Shown here: positions 24,801-37,000 of the stretch, one piece after another | Layout: each line of letters opens with the position of its first letter | Position numbering within the stretch: the first letter of the stretch is position 1 | DNA from: Setaria digitata | Taxonomy: Eukaryota > Nematoda > Chromadorea > Rhabditida > Setariidae | Length of the DNA: 64,000 bases | Assembly: GCA_003640385.1 (NCBI GenBank) | Contig: RCAB01000364.1 | Span: forward strand, 1-64,000 | Direction: 5' to 3' | Made by a program: the position numbers and the translations under genes | Notes under the pieces: model-generated | What the model was told of the DNA's origin: nothing | What the model saw: only the letters and a program-made list of their open reading frames with translations | Database searches by the model: none

Positions 24801-27800
24801 GTTTTATATTTCCATCTGGACCAAATGGCAAACCTACAGCACCTGTCAACGTATATGGTATTGCTTATATATCTTTTTTTATTTTAAAAAAATTAAACTG
24901 GATGAGAACATTGTATAATAGAATTGGTGACTATAGGGCAAATAGAAAGTATTGTATCTGATTTATTCAAGAAATTCACTACAGGTATCCCAGTAATGCC
25001 GTTGGATGAACAAGGCAAACCAGTGGTACCTTACGATGCAAGCGGAACACCTCTCATTCATTTGGCCAGTGATGGTAGTTTTGTCATCCGTGTTTCTATG
25101 TTTCTTTACAAAATGAAATATTTCAGCTTATATTTAGCCTTTTCAGTCCACGGTTAGTTTGGGCAACCAAAAACAACAATCAGAGGAATGCGGCCAGTGC
25201 TATCATAGCGGCGCGTATTGCTTCACTACAGTCATGTTCTGTTCTTCGTTTACTATGATTTATTTTTCGTTGTAAATTCTTTTCTATGAAAAATGGAGCA
25301 GAAGGCACAGAAAGGAATGGAATAGTACTAGAGTAAATTGGCATTATTGGTATTTGGCTCGATTTGTAGGCATAAACGATGTTTTCTGTGTGTGTGCTAG
25401 AACGTGGAATCGAGCAAATCAATGATGCGCCCCGAATGTTGCTCGCCTGAGCCGAAACTCTGAGGCTGTACTGTATCAGTGCCTGAAAAAGGAAAATAAG
25501 TGGTAAAACGAAATTAAATACGACTTAATCAGTAGGCTTATGTCTGTCCATTCTCTATTTTACTACCACTGTACTTTACAGGTATAACTCCTCTCACTGA
25601 AGAAGAATATCAGTACTCCTTGCAATGGAACGACTATTACAGCCGCTACTATAAGAATACTACAGAACAGGTTTGTCACCTTACATTTTGAGTTGAGCTA
25701 AGTGTGTTGTATATTCGTCAATTTTGTCGAATCAATTTTTAATCAGGCTATTTAAGATTGCTAGATTTGATCATCGATATTCTTAATAAGAGCTGATATT
25801 GCAGTTTACCTTGCTACTGAAGAATTGCAATTAATAGTTAAGTTCTACAGAATCCATACAATTTATGTAGAAAGTGTATTCCGACTTATCTGGTTTTTAA
25901 CCCGGTGTAAAATTTAGAGAGTGAGCACTTCAAATCAGTCTGTGACGCAATCAACGGCCGCAGCGGATACATATGAACAAAAAGCGAAGAACATGAAGTT
26001 GTTGAAAAAGGCATGACTTTTTCACTCTGTATCTGAATTTAAATTTTAAAGATGTACTTAAAAAAATGTTTTAACCTTACTTTTTCCCTCACTTTCTCAA
26101 GAGCGAATTTCAGGTTCGGCCTGAAGATATCGATCTGCCACCGTGTGTACCACCTCCACCGTCAACTCAGCCTCCACCGCCACTTTCAGATGGATCAGTT
26201 TTGTCTGGTGGGGAAGTCGAGAAAAAAACAACTCTTGACCCTGCTTTGAAGGCAAAAACCAAAAAAATGATTGAAATGCAACTGAAATTTTCACGCAAAA
26301 AGTTGCGTGACACAGTTCCCCCACCAGCTCCTGTAGTGGCATCTCTTGGTGAAACGATGAATACTCCTACTGAGAATGTACCATTACCGCGACAGCCCAG
26401 CGATTCACCTGATAATATTGACAAAATAGAATCGCCGAAAGAACGCCCTCCTCCGCCTCCCACTCTAGCTCCTACACCAGATTCATCTACCCCAGCAGGA
26501 CTTGACAATAGTGCTGAAATTAAAGAATCATCAAATATCGCACTCGATGTTACGCCAAAGTCGTTAGAGTCACAAATTGCTCATAAACTAATCAAAAGCT
26601 CTCTCGGTGATGCAGCGAATGAACAAGCCACTGCTTTGGGAGCAGGAACCATTCCAGTTACCACAAATGTACCAATCAGTATGATTAGATTATCTGCTGA
26701 TATGGTGAAGGACCGTGAGAATCCAGAACTTTCCTCTGATCGATCCAGAAATTTGACAGGCGAATTTGGAAGAGGAGCTTTAGCGAAAGTAAATGAACGC
26801 ACTGTGAAATCAGCAGACGGAGAGATCAGTTCTGGGAAGCAGCCGGAGCCTACCGTGAGAGAGATAGCAAATGGAACTAATAAGTTGGATAAGCACCCTC
26901 AGGCTGAAGAAAATATTGAAGAGGAAAAGGTTTTGTTGCATGAATTTTTTCTTGCTGAAATCTTCTTAACAATTAAGGAAATTTTAGAATAAGATATGAG
27001 TAATTGAACTCTTAAAATGAGTGCATTTGTTAAGTAGTGCTGTCTTCGGTTTATAACAGTATTTCGTCAATATTTTTTAGCTTTCATTTTGAAAGCTATC
27101 GAAATAAAGATTTAATTTGCTGTCAAAGTTAATGACATAATTATATGTTGTAGATAAGAAATTTGCTGTCAAGATTAAAGACTTGATTGTATGTTCTAGA
27201 TAAAAACAAAACCATCTGTTGATAGTAGTTCTGAAGCAAATGAAAATCGGGTATTGCGCAAACAGGATAGCAAAAACGAACGTACTTCGGTTTCACATGA
27301 AAAACGTGCAGAGAAAAAAATGCGATATCGTGATGAGTCGAAGGAAAAACGAAGAAGGTGAGTTTTAATTTGTGAATTTCTCATCTTTAGTAGAAAATTC
27401 TAAAAATAAATAAATAATATTAATTTGTAGTATTTGCGTCTTATGGGCATGTGTTCTTTACAAATGATTTCGGTAGATTCTGTAAATTTTGCTAGTGACC
27501 AGTTCTTTAAGTGGCAGCAAACGTCGACGTTCACGAAGCCGTTCATCCTGCCGTGACTCTCATCGCAGAAGTCGTTCCCGAGGAATAAGACATAAAAGTC
27601 GAAGTCGTACACCACGTGATTACCATCATCGCAGCAGATACCGCTCTCGAAGTCGAGATCGACTCCACAAACATGAAGGCTCTTATTGCGATCGCCGCAG
27701 TTATCGGCGTTACTGGACATCAGATGCTGAAGATAGATATCGTAGACGGCACTCCTCATCCAGGGACAGATCTTCTCGACACGAGAGGTTATTAACGAAT

Positions 27801-28047
27801 ATGCCTTTGATTTTTGTGAACTTCCAGGTTTTGTTTTCATGTTAGAATAATTAGACTCTTTGGATAGAGTTAGGGCAGTTAAATAGTTAAACGTTTTGGA
27901 TAGAGAATTTACACCCTGTTATATATAGCATTTTGATCGCTAAAGGCAAATTTTCCTAGTATATATAGTTTTTCAGTTGCATTTAATTCTTGTACAAGAT
28001 TTAGATTTCTGATAGAAGAAATTATGAGACAGCGTTTAGTTCTTCTG

Positions 28048-28078
<31 letters not shown>

Positions 28079-31000
28079 CAGAAGTACAAGCCGAGAAAGA
28101 ACGCCAACGGTTGATAAGTCTAGCAGAAGTCATAGCTATTATGAACAGTCAAAAAGTCGCAGTGAATCGCCAGCTATTTCTCGGCGTTCTTCCTTGGCAC
28201 GCTCGATTTCGCAATACAAAAGTGATAGTCGTAATCTCAGCCCAACTCACCGTAATTCCCCAGGTAATTTTTAATTTTGTCGGATGATATAAATTTTAAT
28301 TTCATTTTTTTAAAGCTGTTTTTATCTATTGTTATTTCTAGCTAGGATTAGGCCTTGCATTGACTAAGAAATTTATGATCTGAATAAATATATTTAGATT
28401 GCGATATTTCGCAAGTAACGGAATGTGAATCGAGAAAATCACTAGAACAGTCGAATGAAGATCTAATGAATACGGACAGCATTATTGGCATGCGCAAATC
28501 AGCGCGTCAGTCGGCAAGTCCTCCTAGTGAAAGGTATATATTTTTCTTTTTGAAATTTATGTTGAAAAGTGCTGCACATGTTTATGCGCTAGATGACTTC
28601 ATTTGCATATCAGGTCTAATGAAGATTGCAAGGCCTTTCAGGGGGAGATCTGTTATGTGGAAAGATTAACGGACATATCCATGAATGGTGAAGAGGTCGA
28701 AGTCAGTGAAGAAGATAAAATCTTCTAACTGCAAGAAGGGATATTCCCTTCTTGGTTTGAATTTTAGTAATTTATTCAGGAAACGAAGTTCAGATTTTCT
28801 TTTTATTAATAAAAGTGATTTTTCAGGAGTTCAGGGAAAGGATTTGAAAGTAGAGCTGAGAAGTCGAAGAAGCACAAGAAATCAAAAGAAAAACATAGAA
28901 AAAGGAAGAAGAGTCACCATAGGAAGTAGGTTGCAGTAATCAGTTAAAATAGGTTTTTCCTTTCAGTTTTATAAAATCCTAATTTTATATCTTCAAGGCT
29001 TGCTTAAATTCTCCATAAAAGAGATGAATCTTCATGAATTTCGCAATCTATAACTTTTCCAGGAGAGATAAGAAAAAGCCCTCTTCATTTATGGGTGAGA
29101 GTGAATCGGAGGAGAAACGCAAAGCATCGCCTGCCTTGTCAGACGATACAGATTTTAATTTGTTAGTTTAACCTGTTTTACCTATTGGTTGTTTTTGATT
29201 CAAGCTTTACTCTTTTTTTTTTTTTACCAAAGAAACTAAGTTTTATTATCCGTTGTTGATCTTCATTTCTGTGTATGTTTACTTATTCGTTGTTTTCATT
29301 GAATAGTTAATATCGATTTATCCATTTCAGAAATACATCGTTGAATTATTCGATAGATGAAGCGGAAGCAATTTTCAATACGAAAAAGGAACCAAATGAT
29401 TATAGAAATGTAAGAATTTTTCGCTACTTTTGTTTCACTTGAATTTGGGAAAGATAAGTAATGTCTTAAGATCTTAATTTTATCAATTTATACAGGATAA
29501 AACGAAAAAGAGAAAGGAGAGAAGAAAAAAGAAGGAACGTCACAATCCTAACATGGCAAGAAATGACGTTACGAAAAAAGTCTCACAAGAAACATTGGAA
29601 GAAGGTGAAATTATCACTGAAAAAGACATGTCACCAAGGTAATTTTTATGAACATTGTCTTTTTTTTTTATTACTTTTCACTTTTTTTTCGTTATTCTTT
29701 CTGCTAGTTATGTGTAAACTGTTGCCAGTGGCCTTTATAAACTCTTTATTTAATGCAGAATCAGTAATTCAAATCATCTATAAACTTTTGTTAATCGTTT
29801 TTTTTCTTTGCAACTTCATCTTGCAACATTTGACCTATTCATTGGTTACTTAAAGCATAAATAGGCTTTATTCTATTTTTTTTTTTTTTTTTTTTTGACA
29901 AATTATTGATATATTTGAGGGCAAAGAAGAAGGTGGTGAATTATGTGACATCTGAATCAGATGAAGACTATAATGCTGTGGAAGTGAAAAGTTCTGCCGA
30001 ACAGATAACAGAAAACTCTTTTACAAAAGTAAGTCCTTGCGGAGTTTGAATTTATAATCCTACTTGATTTATTTTTTAGTTGGTTTTTTATTTCTCTAAA
30101 GTAATGTACTTTAAAACAGGAAGGGGTCAAGTCAGTTAACTTCAGATCTTTCATTCAATTGACTTCGATGAAGAAACATAGCATAGAGAGAGGAGCATCC
30201 TTTTTTTACATTGAGTATGTGGTTTATTTAGATTCAGGCAAAAGGCCCTTTCTCACATAATATTTTAATTGTTAATTTAGTCAGAAAAGTTATCATAGAT
30301 CTAGCTTTTTTATTGGGATAGCAAAAGAAGTTGAATTATTTTTAAATGTGTTTCAGACTGTTGTTTCTTCGGCAGTAGAGTTCGGAATGAATCCCAAAGT
30401 GGCGGAAAGTTCCACCAAACTTCAAGAAGATTTCAACGATGCGATCATTCGTTCATCGGTCCTGTCATTTGATTTTGTCGATGAGGTATGTTTATCCATA
30501 ATTTTCTGTTGGTTGACTTGAACATTTTCTTGCATGTGGGTTACTTCAAATGTGTTATAATCTATGAATCCAGAGAACGGAACTACAAAAAATTTCATGA
30601 AGCTTCTTTAACAACAGTTGTAAATTTAATCGATTAATTTTAGCTATTAAAAATTTTGTTTGGATTGATTTGGATTTAGTAATTATCTATTTTCGGACTG
30701 AATAGTTATATGCCTCTTATTCTGCTATTTTTCTTGTTACCCCATACGTTACAGATGCTGAAAATTCCTCCGGATAATACAAATTTGATGAAGTTAGAAA
30801 AGAAAGTCAAGGAAAATTACGAGCAGATGAATCCAAAAAGAGAAACCAAGATCACAGTTGACTTGGAGGATGATGGGTAAATCTTACGTACTTTGTATCT
30901 AGTGTTTGTTATTCGTTCAAAATCAAATCTGTGCTTTAAAATAATATTTCTTGGGAGCAGCCAATATTTCCGGAACCTTCACATAGGTCTGGAACATGTT

Positions 31001-34000
31001 ATTAGTAATTTTCTAATGTTTTAGGGCTTCCAGTAAGCTTAAAGATTTGACTAGCGACTTCAACGAAATTACTGCTCGAGAAGCAGAAAAACTGAACACA
31101 GGTAGTATCACGGAAGCAATGAATAAACTGAAGGAATTGCGCGGATACATCAAGTCGAAAGCTGTAGTTTCGAATTTGGTTACAGAAACAGCAGTGGCAA
31201 AACCACTTGACAAATCAAGTGCCAATGAATCCATATATGCTGGACAAAGTTTAGATGATGTTCCATTACCGAAAGAAGTACAAGTAGCAGTTAATGCAAC
31301 GGAACGAGTTGGACAAGCTTCAACACCTGCAGTTCGAACCCAAGAAGCATGCACAAGTGCTAAAATTGATTTACTGAGTAGAGATGTGAGGAGAAAAAAA
31401 GAAATACTTAAACGGAAATGGGAGGAAGATGAAGAAGATGAATTGAGCAGGCTAAGGTATGCTGTACTTCCTTATTTAAAAGTCATAATTGATCGAGTTC
31501 TTAAATGAAATTTAAGAGGAATTTAATGGGTTTTTCAAGCTTGATGTTTCCTCGAATTCTGTCATACTATGTTTCTTAAAGGAATAGTTCCTTTGAAGTT
31601 ATTTCTAGATTGTTATAAATATAAAGTAGCTAGGTTTATTAGATATTCTTCCATTATTATTTTTTTTATCTAAGATTAATTATTAATATGCTTTAATATC
31701 ACATATTGCAATATAGTATATTATGTATTATGGAATTCGTGATTTATTGTGAAAATGATACCATTGCCTTTTTCTCAACTTTTATTTTTTATTTTTCTTA
31801 AGATATGAAGCATTGCGAAGCAAAACGCGAAGGCTGATGAATGATTTAAAAGCGGAGCGACGTCGTCTAAAAAGAGAACGCCTGCGTGCTACTATCGCAA
31901 TGCGGCGGGCTCGTGAGCGATCGGTTGATATGAGTGTTGATGAAATTTTGCTTGCCGATACATCTGATAGCAGCGAAACAGATGATTCCGAGGATTATTC
32001 ATCCTCACATAAGGTTTATTTTTTGTCAAACTGATTTACTAGCATGTGTACTGAATAAGGCATTAGAATCATTTCATTTCTAAGCACTTGATGGTTTCAC
32101 ATGAATACATTCGTTTCTTCGAAGATTGCTACTTTTTTGTAAGCTAGATGTTGGGTATTTGTTTTTCAATAATTTTAGAAAATTAGTTTTATTTTCATGA
32201 CAGAGGAAAGGATAATTTATTTTCAAAAGCTTTTCAAGTGGGTAATTCTTGTTATTTTTATTTCGATAACGTTCATGATTTTGTCATCTATTATGCTATC
32301 TTTTGATCCCTGCATGGAGGTCACTTGTTACAATTTGAAATGAAGAAAATGGAAAGTCTGTCTTTTTTTTTTTGCTTAATTATAGTGTTAATTTATTGCT
32401 GCGGTCTTCCTACTGTTATTGTTTGAAGATTTTCGCGTTTTATGCGATTTTTATTTGCCATCGTCAAAAGAAGCCGCACTACCATTGGGATCATGAAGCT
32501 TTAATTTGGTGTTTCAGATCAACCAGCTGGCTGGTTATCTGCTGTTTTCAGTTGAAGTTAAATTAAATCTAAGGTGAACAAATGCAGAGATAAGAAATAT
32601 TTGAATTTGTTTGAAGTGTTGTAAGTGTGTGTCTATTTTTCTTTTTTTCTGTTTTCTATAGAAAGAACAGAAAAATATTATTTAGGAAGTCTCTGGCATG
32701 TTCCTTTTTTTCCTTTCTTTTTTTCTTACGTTAATTTGAAGCGATACATAGGAAGTTATAATAATACGATAAGTGAAAAGTAACTAAACATATTAATGTG
32801 AGCGAAGAACAGTGTGCATGAGTAGCCGAATAGATTGAGGGTAGATTAAATGAATTGAGGTTAGGAAAAATAAAAAAAGGATGGGATTTGTATGTGAGAT
32901 TATTAAAGATGCATTTATTTAGAAAAATTTTTCAGTTTTGCGTCGTACATTTAGTACCGCGTCATATTATCAGTAAGGAAGAACAAAAGTGGGAAAGACA
33001 AAATAGTCATGTGATCATCGTCACATACATATGACGACTGATCATTCAATTCATTTTAGTGTTATTCCTTGGTTGAAGTTAATCTAAAGCAATGCTACAT
33101 TTACATTCCACCCATTTTATTAATGTTCGATATTTTATATAGTTTGAAATAGTTTTGGAAAGTTCTATGAATTCAGATTACTTGATTTACTTGTATTAGA
33201 TTTGAAAGATTATTGAAATTTATGTTTGTATGTCTACCAGCCAATTATCCGTAAATGATGGATAGCATTGTAGCATGCATATATGTTTATTGTTGAAGAT
33301 AATCATGTATTAGACAAACTTCTCGAAACGATGCAATATATCGGAGGAAAATTGGCACATTTCTTGTCTCATCTTCTTCCAAACAGCTACTACTAGTACT
33401 ACTCTATTCATTTCATTTTGTGGCGGGTCATTACATAATGCCATCCAGAATGAGTATTACAGATTTTACTTTTAAGCATGCATCATGTTCATCTTTTTTT
33501 TTTGTGCTTTCTGATCATCTTCAGATATTGACTGATATGTGAGCTTGTTTTCTTTTTCATCTTTATCCGATACAATTGATATGTTTTAATATCCAGGTAC
33601 AAATTATTTTCTTCTATTTTATGTTATTAGTTTTTCTTTCCTGTTTTTTTTCCTAGAATATTTTACTTCTCTTCTTGCTTCATATGTATTGTCAGAATTT
33701 TACTATTTTGGAAATTTTTGAAGACTGGAACTATTAGGTTTGTGACTAGCATCTTCTATGAAAATAGGAATGAAAGAGATGCCATAAGATTTTTCGCTTT
33801 TAAGATTCACAATAATTCCTTCTAGGATGTGCTCTTTGTTTTGAAATTTGTTTTTGTTTTTTTTTTTTTGTTAATATAAATGAATTACTATTAACTTTTC
33901 TTAATATTCTCATATTTTTCTGATAAATCTTTTTTTTTTAATACAATATTTCTTTCCTAACGAATTGTTCTATTATCCACTACTTAATGATTATCTTTCC

Positions 34001-37000
34001 TTATCGCATCTGAGTATATTTCTCATCTGTTCTGTTCGTGATTACTTCTACATTAATAATATTGCATTTATAACATTGGTTATATACAGCTGAAATCTCG
34101 TTGATTTCTGAAATTATCGGTAATCGGAGAGATGCTCCCCAAATGTTGTTGTGCTCCTTTCACAGTAAATAGTAAATAATATTGCTTCTTGGATATTGCA
34201 AATGTTTTTGCTTCACTTATTGTATATTAGCATCAGCTTTATATATCGGTTTTAATCCTTGATTTCGGAAATCAACACGAATTTACAAGTGCCATTTATT
34301 TCATTGTGTTCATTTCTACAGTAGATCTCTAGTTGTAATGTAATATAGGCGCACTTTTATTAATTTTGTTTGTTACTATGATGAATCGTTTATACCTTTT
34401 GTTTGTAATCCTCGGCTATTCTAATCGATGCTTCCCTTTATTGTATCTATTCTGTCGTCAAATTTGTTTTACATAACAGGTTTCTATTTTTATTCCATCT
34501 TTTGTTGATAAATCTTTCCTCATCTGAATTGTAATTTATTATTTTTGGGGAAATTTCATTGAGGTTTTATTCTGGAAGCTTTTATATAATAATAAGAAAA
34601 CTAACGAATTCAATTCTGGGACTAATTATATGATAAAAGAATGTAAATATTGCTACCTAACAAGTCTTGAGTGACTTTGACAGTTTTGCTTCATTTGTTT
34701 GTGGTGATAATTTTGTTAAATTATAAACTGATTTTTTATACATTTTAATCTGTTAATGTCCACTGAGATACATTAAGGTAGGATTTCTTTGAAGATTAAA
34801 TATTAAGTCATAAATCATTCCATTTCGAATGTTTTAATTTATTTTGCTGATGAAGTTGATAGGCAAGATTGTGCATATTTCCAAATTGTTCACTATAATT
34901 CACGAACCAATGTCATAGTTGACGAAAATGTTAAGCCTCACTTCACTTTTATATTTCCATAAAATCTTCAGCAAGATCAATAAATCTATAACTGGAAGAA
35001 TACTTATTCCATTTTAAACTTCTACATTCTTTCCAGAATTTTATTCTTTTTCTGAAGTGAATTCTGATGATTTGTCGAAAATATCATTCTTTTCAGCACT
35101 TTATGCCATTTTGTTATTCCACTTTTTCCCCATTAACTTTGTCCAATATGCAGCTTTCCTCAATTTGTTTTGCTGTTTATTTCCAAATTTTTGCACTTAT
35201 TTTAATAAAAAGAAAAAAAAAATGCAAAAAAAGAAAGAAAAAATCCTTTTAAATGTTAAAACCTTTAAAAATTTTTCCAGTTTATGTGGTAAAAAAAAAA
35301 ATTGGAAAACGTGTTGAACAACTTTTTAGTCATAAATAGTTTTGTTCACTGTTTTTTTTCTAAATTCATTTTCCTGATTACCGTATCCTCTTAGTCATCA
35401 TCATCACACACCATCTCGAACACCATCATCATGCTCAGAAAAATTATTGAAAAATTTCTCGCTTTTTTTTTTCCTTTACATCCTCAAATAATTTTATTTC
35501 CTTTTGTTATCAATTAGTTTAAATTATTTTTGAGTTTTTTTTTTTTTGAAGATATTGATTTTGATCTATTTTTCATCCTGTCATTTCCTTTCATTTGATA
35601 ATTGTATCTTGGAAACTTTTTTTTTCCCCACTCTTTTCCATTATTTGATCAAATACACTTTCATAATACGTAACGTAAACTTGCGCTTACTATGGCCTCT
35701 TTTTTTGCTAGTACATTTCATCTTTAAAATTTTTCTTTTCTTTTCCTAATAGTAATGGAATACCTCATTTAACGGTGCCATTATTTCCATCACCTCCAAA
35801 TACCGTAATCATTTTTAGAGAAAAGTTTCATTCATAGATAGACATCTCTTTTTTTTTTTTTTTTCATCCAACAACAATTTGTTTGAAATTTATCCCCTCG
35901 GAATTCCTGTCGATTCTGAAAAGTATACGTGGATGGTGATGCTACAGTATATTTCTTCATTAACAATTTCTTGAAAGAAATAAATTGCTAAAACATTAAT
36001 AAATTATTGCCATCAAGGCACAGAAATGAATTACTTGATTTGTTTAATGTTGTCATAAATTTTAGTCAATGTTATCAATTCTCATTTTTTCCATGCTTAT
36101 TTATGCGTAAAAGCAGATTTTTTTTTTTTTTTTTGTTCTTCAGTTAGGATATGTTCATACTTTACTGGCATATAGTTGTGGAATTATGTAGCACAGTAGT
36201 AGTAGTAGTAGTAGTAGTAGTGATTAATGCTTGCTTTTAAAAACATGGATGGTTTATTTCAAAATTTTAAGTCTAAATTTGTTTTTCAAAACAATTATTC
36301 GGCTTGGCCAATTTAATTCATTTCTTGTTTATAGAATCATTTCCAATAGTTGCCAGTTTTTAGTTGTGAAAATTTAAAGAATTCCAGTTGGTCGCATCAT
36401 TTATGCTTAGTTTGTTTGTAGGTTAAGCTATCAGTTCAAATGAATGGTGTTATGATAATAATATAAATTACGAATTGATTCAGGGTTACTCTTTTTTTTT
36501 TTAAGCAGCTACTGATGTTACTGATAATATAGGGAAGAGGAGAAAATGGTCTTTAAAGAATATGGGGATAAATTAGTTAACTAGAAAATGTATTAAGTAG
36601 GAAATGGATTTTATTTTTATGTAGACACCAAAAAAAGCGACAAGAAAAAATAAAATTTCTTACAGATGTCATTTTTTTTTTTCTTTTTTTTGAACATTCC
36701 GCAAATGAGCCCAATGGAAAGGTGTGCCAAAACCCATTTTCCATTGTAGCTGATCAATGCATTTTATGGGATTTTTTTTCCTCCCATAGTCTGATATCAA
36801 TGAAGCACTAAAAGACAAATGTTAAACATCTGGAAGTTGTTTATTTGTTTTTCAATTTATAATGTTAGCAATACCGTAAACCTGAATTACACATAACGTA
36901 AGTTTTCATTTTTGTTTTTTTCATTCATTTGTGCTTTTTGAAAAGTCACTTTTTTTTTTCAGAAGAAGCTATTGAAGCGGAAACGATACGGTGGAAGAGA

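Noticed and set aside
26167..26802. Minus-strand open frames opposite the SR-gene proline-rich exon
   Set aside because: Shadow frames of a well-supported plus-strand exon whose phases fit its neighbours.
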